This document shows, in pieces, positions 1-8,129 of a DNA stretch of 11,109 nt. Location: assembly GCA_039936115.1 (NCBI GenBank), contig JBDTIZ010000157.1, positions 1 to 11,109 on the forward strand, written 5' to 3'. How positions within the stretch are numbered: the first letter of the stretch is position 1; the number at the start of each line of letters is the position of its first letter. This stretch comes from DATIJJ01 sp039936115 (GTDB lineage: Bacteria; Pseudomonadota; Gammaproteobacteria; DSM-16500). Below the pieces are notes generated by a model, which worked only from the letters and a program-made list of their open reading frames with translations, ran no database searches and was not told the origin of the DNA. The position numbers and the translations under genes are program-made.

Positions 1-1350
1 TAACATAAACGTATATGCCGCCTGCGTATCCAAGGCTTGAGGTTTAGCACCATTATTATTCATCGTCATATCGTTTTTATTGAAAGATGTGGATGCTGTA
101 ATATATTCAGCCAATAAATCGATATGATCACCTAATGCAAAGATAGCTCTAGCATCGTAAGCAGGTACACGATGCGCAATACGTTCATTACCTGTTCCGT
201 TTGTTCCGCCAAATCCATTAAACGTCGTAGAATTATTTGCAACTGCTTGCATGCCTATAGAATCTGCAATATTTCCAATCCAGCCGCCACCGATATCACC
301 GTGGTATTTACCTTCCGTAAAATGATACCCCAGGTTAATACCGCCGTTATTCACTCGACTTGTAGCGCCCGCATGGGTATCACCTTTGAATGCATAAAGA
401 GACCCATAAAATGCATCATCGACTTGAGGCTGATAACCTACGGTCACAGCACGTTCTTTGGTTCTCGCCATGATTTTTGTTAATGGACTACTTACCATGT
501 TGTTTGCATAAGTACCGAAAGGCACATAGACTTGACCCATCGTGCCATAGAAGGCTGTTTTGGTGAAATTACCAATCGTGATAAATGCCTGGTTTAAAAA
601 CATTCGTGAGTTTAAGGCACGGGAATTACTCGCTAACGAACCTTCTTGTGCCCCGATACTGTTGTCATAACTCATAGAAAATAACGAAGATAACCACTGA
701 CTCGGGCCTAAGATATAAGCATCTAAGGTTGCATTTGTTACGTCAATGTCTGTGCTATTTGGACCACCGCCAATGTCTTTATACATTGCCTGGCCTTCAA
801 CCGTGCCGCTTAACAGCACGTGAGCGTGTTCGTCTTCTTCTACAACACCTAGCGCGGTTAATCGTTTATGAATATTTTTGCGTACTGCTAGCAAAGCAAC
901 GTCTTGATTTACGCTTGGCGCGTTAATAATCAAATTGGAACCAGAATATTGCAATGGTATGCCGATATAAGGACCACTTGAGACAAATGATTGTCCGGGT
1001 ACGTCTAGATCGACAGGTAAGTAAGTCGTGCCGCTAGTCGGTAAATTTGAAACACCCGAGATTGGACGGGTTGTTCTGTCACTGTCATCAATTGCAGCTG
1101 AGGCACCTGGCATAGCTGGAGGCGTACCCGTTTTTTTCTGCGGTGCTGCTGTCGTTATCGCTTTAGTTGTAGTTTTTTTATTCTGATGTGCCGCGCGTCC
1201 CTGTTGTGCTTGTAAAACGGCAATTTGTTGTTGAAGCTGAGCTACCTGCGCTGCAAGCTTATCGAGATTCTGAGTGGCAGAAAATACAGGTGTTGAAATC
1301 AATCCAAATACACACAAACTGACTGCAACGGGTGTTAGCTTAAATCTCAT
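1..1350 (-). CDS. LbtU-like outer-membrane siderophore porin (5' part; runs off the left edge)
   Basis: An open frame of 450 codons reads leftward from an ATG at 1348-1350 and has no stop before position 1, so the C-terminus is missing. The start is firm: an in-frame TAA lies two codons upstream (1354-1356), and a strong Shine-Dalgarno (GGGGGAGGA) precedes it. Residues 1 to about 25 form a Sec signal peptide (MRFKLTPVAVSLCVFGL..., ending VFSA). Residues 26-51 form a short coiled coil rich in Leu and Gln (LAAQVAQLQQQIAVLQ), followed by a Lys/Thr/Ala/Pro-rich linker. The rest alternates in a beta-strand fashion and contains GQVYVPFGTYANNM followed by SPLTKIMARTKERA. I associate this layout with the Legionella LbtU (legiobactin uptake) / DUF3573 family, an outer-membrane barrel that works without TonB. 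The family call is from memory of the motifs. The siderophore role is inferred, because paralogues may carry other solutes. Confidence 0.72.
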   Translation of the reverse strand, partial: MRFKLTPVAVSLCVFGLISTPVFSATQNLDKLAAQVAQLQQQIAVLQAQQGRAAHQNKKTTTKAITTAAPQKKTGTPPAMPGASAAIDDSDRTTRPISGVSNLPTSGTTYLPVDLDVPGQSFVSSGPYIGIPLQYSGSNLIINAPSVNQDVALLAVRKNIHKRLTALGVVEEDEHAHVLLSGTVEGQAMYKDIGGGPNSTDIDVTNATLDAYILGPSQWLSSLFSMSYDNSIGAQEGSLASNSRALNSRMFLNQAFITIGNFTKTAFYGTMGQVYVPFGTYANNMVSSPLTKIMARTKERAVTVGYQPQVDDAFYGSLYAFKGDTHAGATSRVNNGGINLGYHFTEGKYHGDIGGGWIGNIADSIGMQAVANNSTTFNGFGGTNGTGNERIAHRVPAYDARAIFALGDHIDLLAEYITASTSFNKNDMTMNNNGAKPQALDTQAAYTFML

Positions 1351-1468
1351 GGGTTATCCTCCCCCGACTTATAGTTAATTTTTATTATCTTCAAAACTAA
1401 AACTGAAAAAGCAGAAATACCGCCAAACGCCGCATGGGGCCGCGCTTCTATGCTGAGTAGTGCTTTTG

Positions 1469-1497
1469 ATTATCCAGTGATGAGATAGAAATGTGAC
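1469..1497 (-). promoter_or_regulatory. Candidate sigma-70 promoter for the LbtU-like porin
   Basis: On the minus strand, GTCACA (1492-1497, 4 of 6 matches to TTGACA) is followed after 17 bases by GATAAT (1469-1474, 5 of 6 matches to TATAAT). This would give a 5' leader of roughly 110 bases. It is the best-spaced pair I found upstream of the porin, but other AT-rich -10-like words (for example GATAATAAA nearer the gene) compete with it. Confidence 0.3.
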
Positions 1498-1585
1498 ACT
1501 AGCTAAAGCTCAAGTTTTGTAAGCTAACAAAATTTTTGCGGCTTCTCAAGAAAATAATTTGGTGAGTTATAAAGACCCACGTCAT

Positions 1586-1594
1586 TGCTATAAA
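1586..1594 (+). promoter_or_regulatory. Candidate extended -10 element for the lnt unit
   Basis: TGC followed by TATAAA matches the extended -10 form TGnTATAAT at all but the last base. No good -35 box is visible at the proper distance, as is usual for extended -10 promoters. Transcription would begin near 1601, leaving a leader of about 90 bases before lnt. The same word recurs in weaker form (TGCTGTAAA) 42 bases downstream. Confidence 0.3.
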
Positions 1595-1691
1595 CCTCTG
1601 TCACCCCCAAAAGAAACCTAACCCAATTGCTGTAAACCCTCTCATCCATTACACTGGAGCACATTTTAAATTTCACAATCAGAATCCTCAC

Positions 1692-3239
1692 ATGACTATT
1701 AATAAATTTTTTACTGCTGGCATCTTCGGCGACTGCTTAGCCTTTTTGGTTGGCGCCGTCATGACATTCGCATTTGCTCCCTTCCATATCTATCCTCTCG
1801 CTATCATAAGTCCCGCTGTCTTGCTCGGATTATGGCTAACTGTATCCAAGCGCCGCGCTTTTTTCCGCGGGTGGTTATACGGTCTTGGGATGTTTGGCTT
1901 CGGTGTTTATTGGGTATTTATCAGCATACACACGTATGGCGATGCCTCTAACGCGTTGTCGGCGTTCATCACCGGCGGATTAATTGCCATACTCGCACTC
2001 TATCCGGGGATCAGTGGTTACTTATTGAACCGCTATTTCCCAGAAATTGGCAATCCAAAATTACTCTATGCGTTTCCGGCTATCTGGGTATTTTTTGAAT
2101 GGGTTCGAAGCTGGCTTCTAACAGGCTTTCCTTGGCTGACGCTCGGTTACACTCAAATCAATTCGCCACTGCGTGGTTATGCCTCACTCCTGAGTGTTTA
2201 TGGCGTCTCGCTCGTTTTATTGATTTGTAGTGCTTTATTAGTCAAGGCGGTTTTGAATGCCCGCCAACAAGATTATAAAAATAGCGGATTTAACTTACTT
2301 GCCATCCTAGTTATCTTTGGGGTAGGCACTATTTTGAGTCATATCGTCTGGACCAAACCTTTTGGCGCGCCCATCAAAGTAAGCTTAGTTCAAGGTAATA
2401 TCCCACAATCCGTCAAATGGTCCCCTGAAAGCCTTCAACCTACGCTAGATACCTACACCAACCTCACCAAAGACCATTGGGACAGCAAAATTATCGTCTG
2501 GCCTGAATCTGCAATACCGATTCCAATGCATATGGCCGAAGATTTTTTATTAAACCTAAACGCAATCGGTAAAAAACACGGCACTACTTTTATCACAGGC
2601 ATTCCAGTGAAATTACCGTCCGGTGATAGCTATTACAATGCGATTGTGACCTTTGGCAATGGTGGTGGTTTTTATTTAAAACATAGACTGGTGCCTTTCG
2701 GGGAATACGTGCCGTTTCGCAAATTCGTGCATGGATTGCTGGATATTTTAAACATCCCCATGTCTGACTTTGTGCCGGCGACAGCTCGCGCAACACCTTT
2801 GCAAGCAGGCAATCTTCAAATAGGCGCTTACATTTGTTATGAAATTGCCTACCCTGAAATTGTTTTAACTGATAACGCACAACTCAACATGTTATTAACC
2901 GTGAGCAATGATGCTTGGTTTGGAAAATCTATCGCTCAAGCCCAACATTTAGAAATGGCACAGATGCGCGCTGTTGAAATGGGACGGCCTGTGTTGTTTG
3001 TTTCAAACAACGGCATCACAGCCATTATCAAAGCGAATGGAAAAATTCAATCAACAGCACCACCTTACGAAACAGTAGTACTCACAGACGATGTGCAACC
3101 AACCTACGGTAAAACACCTTGGCAAAAATTTGGCATCGATCCGTTGCTGTTTATACTATTAATACTAATTTTAATTGCCGTCAGAGAACGTCGTATGCAA
3201 AAAGCATCGAGCGCGCCTGTCGTGCATTCATCAAAATAA
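1692..3239 (+). CDS. lnt: Apolipoprotein N-acyltransferase
   Basis: Lnt is the last enzyme of lipoprotein maturation. In the inner membrane it moves an acyl chain from a phospholipid to the N-terminal cysteine of apolipoproteins, which permits Lol sorting to the outer membrane. The 515-residue product has the family's usual length and plan. About seven hydrophobic segments lie in residues 10-220, with the family's early GAVMTFAFAPF motif at 21-31. A nitrilase-like domain follows (about 228-470), then a last membrane helix near 483-497. The catalytic triad is visible: E272 in WPESA, K330 in YLKHRLVPFGEY and C382 in YICYE. These correspond to E267, K335 and C387 of E. coli. The supporting glutamates E338 and E384 are present too. 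No strong ribosome-binding site precedes the ATG, but the N-terminus aligns with the family. It opens the lnt-leuS-lptE-holA unit, 15 bases before leuS. E. coli's upstream partners (ybeY, corC) are absent here. Confidence 0.96.
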   Translation: MTINKFFTAGIFGDCLAFLVGAVMTFAFAPFHIYPLAIISPAVLLGLWLTVSKRRAFFRGWLYGLGMFGFGVYWVFISIHTYGDASNALSAFITGGLIAILALYPGISGYLLNRYFPEIGNPKLLYAFPAIWVFFEWVRSWLLTGFPWLTLGYTQINSPLRGYASLLSVYGVSLVLLICSALLVKAVLNARQQDYKNSGFNLLAILVIFGVGTILSHIVWTKPFGAPIKVSLVQGNIPQSVKWSPESLQPTLDTYTNLTKDHWDSKIIVWPESAIPIPMHMAEDFLLNLNAIGKKHGTTFITGIPVKLPSGDSYYNAIVTFGNGGGFYLKHRLVPFGEYVPFRKFVHGLLDILNIPMSDFVPATARATPLQAGNLQIGAYICYEIAYPEIVLTDNAQLNMLLTVSNDAWFGKSIAQAQHLEMAQMRAVEMGRPVLFVSNNGITAIIKANGKIQSTAPPYETVVLTDDVQPTYGKTPWQKFGIDPLLFILLILILIAVRERRMQKASSAPVVHSSK

Positions 3240-3254
3240 TTATCGAGTACGCCA

Positions 3255-5750
3255 ATGGAAGAACAATATAATCCGCAACACATTGAAACCAATGCGCAAC
3301 AGTTCTGGCAAGATCGCAATAGCTTTCAAGCCGTAGAAGATTTAAGCAAAGAAAAATTTTATTGCTTGTCTATGTTTCCGTATCCAAGCGGTTGGTTACA
3401 CATGGGACATGTTCGCAACTACACTATCGGCGATGTCATCGCGCGTTATCAACGCATGTTAGGAAAAAATGTCTTGCAGCCTATGGGTTGGGATGCGTTT
3501 GGATTGCCTGCCGAAAACGCCGCGATTAAAAATAAAATTCCACCCGCTGAATGGACGTATAAAAATATTGAGCATATGCGGACGCAATTAATGAATTTAG
3601 GTTTAGCGGTTGATTGGAGTCGCGAATTAACCACCTGTGATCCAGAATATTATCGTTGGGAACAATGGTTTTTTTTACAGCTTTACAAAAAAGGTTTAGT
3701 TTACAAAAAAAATGCGGAAGTAAACTGGGATCCTGTCGATCAAACTATTTTAGCCAATGAACAAGTTGTTGATGGCCGTGGCTGGCGGTCCGGTGCACTC
3801 GTTGAACGTCGTGAAATACCGCAATGGTTTTTAAAAATCACAGCTTATGCCGATCAACTCCTCGATGATTTGAACAAATTACCGAATTGGCCAGAACAAG
3901 TTAAAACCATGCAACGTAATTGGATTGGTCGTTCTGAGGGTGTTGAACTCAAATTTTCAGTCGCGGGACAAAACGAACATTTAACTATTTTTACCACGCG
4001 TCCTGACACATTGTTTGGTGTCACTTATATTGCAATTGCGCCGCAACATCCGTTAGCAAAACAAGCTGCTGAAAAAAATCCGACGCTGCAAAAATTTCTA
4101 GAAGAATGTCGTGCGATTAAAATGGCAGAAGCTGATATCGCAACGCTTGAAAAACGCGGTATTTTAACTGACATCAAAGCAATACACCCTCTCACGTCAG
4201 AAGAAATTCCAGTGTGGGTTGCGAATTTTGTTTTGATGGATTATGGTTCAGGCGCTGTGATGGCAGTGCCAGCACATGATCAACGAGATTTTGAATTTGC
4301 TAAACAATATCAATTGCCGATAAAAGAAGTCATCGCACCCACAGATAAATCCGCGTGGGATTTTACTAAAGCTGCTTTTGTTCAGCCAGGTACGTTGATT
4401 GAATCCGGTGAGTTTACTGGATTAGATTCCAAAAAAGCGATTACTCACATTATCGATTTTCTGGAAAAAAATAATTTAGGCACCCGCAAAATAAATTTCC
4501 GTTTGCGCGATTGGAGCATCTCCCGTCAACGTTATTGGGGCACGCCTATCCCCATGATCAATTGTCCAGATTGCGGGCCAATACCCGTACTGGAAAAAGA
4601 CTTACCGGTTGTTCTGCCAACAGATGTCAGTTTTACCGGTGTGAGTTCACCGCTAAAATCCATGCCCGATTTTGTCCAAACGAAATGCCCGCATTGCAAC
4701 AAACCGGCTGAACGTGAAACAGATACGTTTGATACATTTTTCGAATCGTCTTGGTATTACGCACGCTTTGCCTGCAAAAAACAGGATAAAGCCATGTTAG
4801 ATGGCCGCGCAAATTATTGGGCCCCAGTCGATCAATATATCGGCGGCATTGAACACGCAGTGATGCATTTACTTTATGCGCGCTTCATTCACAAAACCAT
4901 CCGCGATGCAGGTTTACTGAATTCGGACGAACCGTTCACCCGTTTATTGACACAAGGCATGGTGTTGAATCAAGGCATCAAAATGTCTAAATCCAAAGGC
5001 AACACTGTTGATCCCCAACCATTGATCGAGCGTTATGGTGCCGACACAGTGCGTTTATTTATTATTTTCGCATCACCGCCCGAACAAAGTCTTGAATGGT
5101 CTGACAGCGGTGTAGAAGGTGCGTATCGTTTCTTAAAAAGAGTCTGGGCATTAGGTTATGAATATCGCAACACTATTTTAGCTGAAAATCAAAAACCTAA
5201 ATCCGATGCGTCCAGTTTTGATTGGGAAACAGCTGATGCGAAACAACGCGAAACCTTGCGTCAACTTTATGAAATTTTGGATCAAACAAAATTTGATTAT
5301 GAGAGATTGCAATTCAATACCGTGGTATCGAGCTGCATGAAATTATTTAATTTGTTGGCTAAAATTCCAGAAGCAGAACAAACCCAAACCGATATTCGTG
5401 CGCATATCATTCATAAAGGCTTCAGCATTTTGCTACGGTTACTAGCGCCTATTGCGCCGCATCTCACCCATCAACTTTGGCAGGAATTACATTACACTGG
5501 CTTAATCATTAATGCTTCCTGGCCCAAAAGCAGTGCTGCCGCATTCAAGGTAGATCAAATTGAATTAGTCGTTCAAATTAATGGGAAGTTGCGTACTCGC
5601 ATCACTGTGCCGACGCATGCTGACACCAAAACAATTGAATCGATTGCAACCACCGATGCTAAAGTACAATCTACGATTGCAGATAAAACCATAAAAAAAA
5701 TTATCACCGTTCCAGGAAGACTTGTTAATATTGTCACGGGAGATAAATAA
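3255..5750 (+). CDS. leuS: Leucyl-tRNA synthetase
   Basis: LeuRS is a cytoplasmic class Ia enzyme that charges tRNA(Leu) and edits mischarged products. The 831 residues are collinear with the family. The HIGH signature is HMGH at 49-52 after FPYPSGW. The CP1 editing domain (roughly 225-415) keeps the threonine-rich TTRPDT at 247-252 and the hydrolytic aspartate D345 in MAVPAHDQRD. KMSKS is at 576-580. The anticodon-binding helical domain and the C-terminal domain end in VPGRLVNIVTG. Two departures from E. coli are visible. The leucine-specific insertion just before KMSKS is missing, since LLTQGMVLNQGI runs straight into the motif. The first zinc knuckle has lost its cysteines (VNWDPVDQ, DGRGWRSG), while four cysteines sit in a later pair of knuckles (C437, C440, C478, C481). 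The start codon has only a weak ribosome-binding site. The stop overlaps the lptE start by one base. Confidence 0.98.
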   Translation: MEEQYNPQHIETNAQQFWQDRNSFQAVEDLSKEKFYCLSMFPYPSGWLHMGHVRNYTIGDVIARYQRMLGKNVLQPMGWDAFGLPAENAAIKNKIPPAEWTYKNIEHMRTQLMNLGLAVDWSRELTTCDPEYYRWEQWFFLQLYKKGLVYKKNAEVNWDPVDQTILANEQVVDGRGWRSGALVERREIPQWFLKITAYADQLLDDLNKLPNWPEQVKTMQRNWIGRSEGVELKFSVAGQNEHLTIFTTRPDTLFGVTYIAIAPQHPLAKQAAEKNPTLQKFLEECRAIKMAEADIATLEKRGILTDIKAIHPLTSEEIPVWVANFVLMDYGSGAVMAVPAHDQRDFEFAKQYQLPIKEVIAPTDKSAWDFTKAAFVQPGTLIESGEFTGLDSKKAITHIIDFLEKNNLGTRKINFRLRDWSISRQRYWGTPIPMINCPDCGPIPVLEKDLPVVLPTDVSFTGVSSPLKSMPDFVQTKCPHCNKPAERETDTFDTFFESSWYYARFACKKQDKAMLDGRANYWAPVDQYIGGIEHAVMHLLYARFIHKTIRDAGLLNSDEPFTRLLTQGMVLNQGIKMSKSKGNTVDPQPLIERYGADTVRLFIIFASPPEQSLEWSDSGVEGAYRFLKRVWALGYEYRNTILAENQKPKSDASSFDWETADAKQRETLRQLYEILDQTKFDYERLQFNTVVSSCMKLFNLLAKIPEAEQTQTDIRAHIIHKGFSILLRLLAPIAPHLTHQLWQELHYTGLIINASWPKSSAAAFKVDQIELVVQINGKLRTRITVPTHADTKTIESIATTDAKVQSTIADKTIKKIITVPGRLVNIVTGDK

Positions 5751-6280
5751 TGTATCCCAACTTTCTGCGGATTATTTTATTATTTATTTTTTTCAGTTTA
5801 ACCAGTTGTGGTTTCCATCTGCGCGGAGTCACAACGCTAAGTCAGCCTTTGCAAAAGTTATATCTTAAAACAGAAAATCCCTATGGACAATTAGCGCGAA
5901 ATTTACGAGATTATTTGAATCAATCTGGTATTCAAGTGACTGATTCGCCAGAAAACGCGACGACTGTATTACAGATTCTCAGTGAAAACCAAACGCAACA
6001 ATTATTAAGTGTCAGTGGTACACAGCAAACACGCCAATATGCGCTCACCTTAGTTGTGACCTTCCAAATTACCGATCCGCACGGTGTTGTGTTAGTTCCA
6101 CCACAAACCTTAAGTGAAGGCCGCACATTCACGACGCTCTCTGATCAGATATTAGCGGGTAGTAATGAGCAAAATACGATGTATCAACAGATGCGTCGAG
6201 CGATTGTTTATGACATTATGAATCGATTAAGTTCGCGTGATATTACGACTTTATTAACCAATCAAAAGCGTGGCACATGA
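5750..6280 (+). CDS. lptE: LPS-assembly lipoprotein LptE
   Basis: LptE is the outer-membrane lipoprotein that plugs and helps fold the LptD barrel, the translocon that inserts lipopolysaccharide into the outer leaflet. The 176-residue protein starts with a lipoprotein signal whose lipobox is LTSC, giving lipidated C20. The family hallmark CGFHLRG follows directly. The remainder matches the LptE pattern: a QPLQKLYL strand, the NLRDYL helix with a QSGI turn, QYALTLVVTFQI, LSEGRTFTT, then a C-terminal helix beginning near EQNTMYQQMRRAIVYDI. Its ATG overlaps the leuS stop by one base (TAATG) and has a GGGAGA ribosome-binding site, so its translation is probably coupled to leuS. The leuS-lptE-holA order is the standard gammaproteobacterial one. 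Its lipidation would be completed by Lnt from the same unit. Confidence 0.95.
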   Translation: MYPNFLRIILLFIFFSLTSCGFHLRGVTTLSQPLQKLYLKTENPYGQLARNLRDYLNQSGIQVTDSPENATTVLQILSENQTQQLLSVSGTQQTRQYALTLVVTFQITDPHGVVLVPPQTLSEGRTFTTLSDQILAGSNEQNTMYQQMRRAIVYDIMNRLSSRDITTLLTNQKRGT

Positions 6281-7275
6281 AACTGCCTTACCAACAATTA
6301 GCACAACATGTTACAAAAACATTGGCGCCGATTTATTTAATCAGTGGTGATGAATTATTGCTGGTGCAAGAAGCAATTGATTTGATTCGTGACACAGCAA
6401 TCAAATCGGGATTTACTGAACGTGTGCGAATTTCCACGGAATCGGCTGCGGAATGGGGAAAATTTTTGTATTCTTCCGCACACAGTTTATCATTATTTGC
6501 AACCCAACGAATTTTGGAATTGGATTTACGCGGCGTAAAACTCAATCAAGCCAGTACTGAAATTTTGCAAACTTACGCTGAAAATCCTGCCCCCGACACA
6601 TTGCTACTGATTAGCATCCACAAATTGGATGCAAAACAAGAACAAAGCCGTTGGTATAAGGCTCTTGAAAATAAAGGCGTCGCTATTCCGGTTTGGCCAA
6701 TTCCAAATGAACAATTGCCGCAATGGATTATGCAACGTGCAAAAAAAATCAACCTCACACTATCACTGCCAGCGGCCACTTGGTTAGCACAACAAGTTGA
6801 AGGAAATTTATTAGCTGCCGCGCAAGAAATTGAAAAACTTCGCCTTCTTCAAACCAGCGATGTCTTAGACGAACATACACTCGCGGACATAATTAGCAAT
6901 CACTCGCGTTTTGATATTTTTAATTTAGTCGATTGTATTTTATCGGGCAATAGCAAACGTTCTCTGCAAATTTTAAAAAATCTGTTGGCTGAAGATACAG
7001 AGCCCACTTTAGTCTTGTGGGCCATCACTCGTGAATTGCGCACAATGGCTGAGATTAGCAAACAAACTCAACAAGGCATTGCATTATCGGTGCTATTTAA
7101 TAAATTTCGAATCTGGGAAAAACGTCAACCCAATGCGCGGGCGTTTTTGAAACGCAATGGTGCGGAACAGTGTTGGAAATTATTATTATCTGCTGCCAAA
7201 ATTGATCGGATCATTAAGGGTGCTGAGGTAGGAAATAGTTGGGATGAGTTTGAACGGTTGATTTTGGCTATTTAG
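6277..7275 (+). CDS. holA: DNA polymerase III subunit delta
   Basis: HolA is the delta subunit of the clamp loader. It opens the beta sliding clamp so that it can be placed on primed DNA. The 332-residue product is close to the E. coli length (343) and aligns along its whole span. The N-terminal region has APIYLISGDELLLVQEAIDLIR (from about residue 17). The mid-region has SLSLFATQRILEL and later VEGNLLAAAQEIEKLRLL. The third domain has FDIFNLVDCILSGNSKRSLQ, then EPTLVLWAITRELRTM. As expected for delta, no Walker A motif is seen, because this subunit does not bind ATP. The ATG overlaps the lptE stop by four bases (ATGA), indicating translational coupling. It is the last gene of the lnt-headed unit; a long inverted repeat lies downstream. 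Confidence 0.95.
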   Translation: MKLPYQQLAQHVTKTLAPIYLISGDELLLVQEAIDLIRDTAIKSGFTERVRISTESAAEWGKFLYSSAHSLSLFATQRILELDLRGVKLNQASTEILQTYAENPAPDTLLLISIHKLDAKQEQSRWYKALENKGVAIPVWPIPNEQLPQWIMQRAKKINLTLSLPAATWLAQQVEGNLLAAAQEIEKLRLLQTSDVLDEHTLADIISNHSRFDIFNLVDCILSGNSKRSLQILKNLLAEDTEPTLVLWAITRELRTMAEISKQTQQGIALSVLFNKFRIWEKRQPNARAFLKRNGAEQCWKLLLSAAKIDRIIKGAEVGNSWDEFERLILAI

Positions 7276-7311
7276 GATAGTGCCAAACCCAGGCCTGTCA
7301 TTCACGTGAAA

Positions 7312-7376
7312 GCTTTCGTTGTCATATACTGTCACCCCGCAACAAGTGCGGGGTGACAGTATATGGCAACTAAAGC
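7312..7376. repeat. Long inverted repeat, 29-base arms with a 7-base loop
   Basis: The inner arms are 18 bases each and perfectly complementary (7323-7340 and 7348-7365, carrying TGTCACCCCGC and GCGGGGTGACA), around the loop AACAAGT. Pairing extends outward to 7312 and 7376 with one G-U wobble and one mismatch. No run of T follows on either strand, so this is not a classical intrinsic terminator, although a stem this long may still stop or stabilise the holA transcript. The CACCCCGC/GCGGGGTG core looks like the dispersed palindromic repeats common in genomes of intracellular bacteria; that resemblance is from memory. Just upstream, 7294-7317 holds CTGTCATT followed by two overlapping 10-base palindromes. 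Confidence 0.85.
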
Positions 7377-7393
7377 CTTCGTAGGACCATTAA

Positions 7394-7402
7394 TGCTATA
7401 AT
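7394..7402 (+). promoter_or_regulatory. Extended -10 promoter element for nadD-rsfS-rlmH
   Basis: TGCTATAAT is a perfect match to the extended -10 consensus TGnTATAAT. No clear -35 box is present at 17 bases, since that position falls in the outer part of the inverted repeat. Initiation would be near 7409, leaving a leader of about 28 bases that includes the ribosome-binding site AAGG at 7427-7430. The element makes nadD the start of a unit separate from holA. Confidence 0.6.
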
Positions 7403-7436
7403 TCAAATAGAACCCAATAAAACAAAAAGGTAACTC

Positions 7437-8093
7437 ATGTCCCAATTACAACGAGCTATCGGCATCTTAGGTGGTACGTTTGATCCGATTCATTTTGGAC
7501 ACTTGCGCACTGCACTAGAGCTTTACCAGGCGCTTGAATTAGCGGAAGTGCGTCTTATTCCATGCCATCAACCCGTGCACCGTAAAATACCAATTGCATC
7601 GCCAGAACATCGTTTAGCAATGGTAAAAACAGCAATAGAAGGTGAATCCGCCCTTCAAGTAGATGATTTAGAAATAGTACGCAAAGGACCAACTTATACC
7701 ATCGATACATTGGAAATTTTACGTAAGAAACTACCTAACACACCACTCTGCTTGATTATGGGCATTGATGCATTGCTTGGTTTTCCAAGTTGGCACCGCT
7801 TTGAGGAAATTCTGAAACTTGCCCACTTAGTGGTAGCGCATCGTCCTCACTATCAATTACCGCATACGGGTGTCATTGCCGATCTTTTAAAATATCGCTT
7901 AAAACATGGCTCATCCGCTTTGCATGACTCACTGGCGGGAAATATTGTGTTGCATCCCGTGACTTCATTAGAAATTTCAGCAACCGATATTCGGAAACAA
8001 ATCGCCATGGAAAGAAATCCGCGCTATCTGCTACCCGACTCCGTTTACCAATATATTGTCCAGCATGGCGTCTACAGCATTAGTCGGATATAA
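7437..8093 (+). CDS. nadD: Nicotinate-nucleotide adenylyltransferase
   Basis: NadD transfers AMP from ATP to nicotinate mononucleotide, giving deamido-NAD, the precursor of NAD, in the cytoplasm. The 218-residue protein has the nucleotidyltransferase fold signatures. GGTFDPIHFGHLR at residues 12-24 contains the (H/T)xGH-type site (H19 and H22). The C-terminal SATDIRKQI (181-189) is the ISSTxxR-type motif with R186. Between them lie IPCHQPVHRK, DDLEIVRKGPTYTIDTLE and IMGIDALLGFPSWHRFEEI, all typical of the family. The ending LLPDSVYQYIVQHGVY is standard. The start has a good ribosome-binding site (AAAAAGGTAA, seven bases upstream). It leads a unit with rsfS, 36 bases downstream. Confidence 0.96.
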   Translation: MSQLQRAIGILGGTFDPIHFGHLRTALELYQALELAEVRLIPCHQPVHRKIPIASPEHRLAMVKTAIEGESALQVDDLEIVRKGPTYTIDTLEILRKKLPNTPLCLIMGIDALLGFPSWHRFEEILKLAHLVVAHRPHYQLPHTGVIADLLKYRLKHGSSALHDSLAGNIVLHPVTSLEISATDIRKQIAMERNPRYLLPDSVYQYIVQHGVYSISRI

Positions 8094-8129
8094 TTCGGCA
8101 CACACTTTTTTGATAAATGGAAACGAGGA

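Larger units (their letters stand above)
1351..1691. other. Divergent intergenic region between the porin and lnt
   Basis: This 341-base spacer holds no convincing gene on either strand. It should contain the promoters of both flanking genes. Visible items are the porin ribosome-binding site (about 1354-1362, minus strand), a moderate sigma-70-like candidate for the porin at 1469-1497, and on the plus strand two near-identical 13-base words (1584-1596 and 1626-1638), the first of which contains an extended -10-like TGCTATAAA. The stretch 1424-1450 is locally GC-rich. I see no tRNA, riboswitch or terminator. Confidence 0.6.

Noticed and set aside
172..926. Plus-strand open frames at 172-483 and 729-926
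   Set aside because: They lie antisense inside the continuous 450-codon porin frame, show Arg/Cys-rich unnatural composition and carry no recognisable motif.
1371..1389. Possible Fur box upstream of the porin (GATAATAAAAATTAACTAT on the minus strand)
   Set aside because: Only about 11 of 19 positions match the classical consensus and the second half is poor. In AT-rich spacer this is close to chance, although iron control of an LbtU-like gene would make sense.
2593..3634. Minus-strand open frames within lnt and leuS (2593-2880, 3104-3319, 3449-3634)
   Set aside because: They are antisense shadows of strongly supported genes, without their own ribosome-binding sites or family motifs.
7312..7376. 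Rho-independent terminator after holA
   Set aside because: The stem is long and GC-rich in its centre, but no T-run follows on either strand. It is better described as an inverted repeat of unknown effect.
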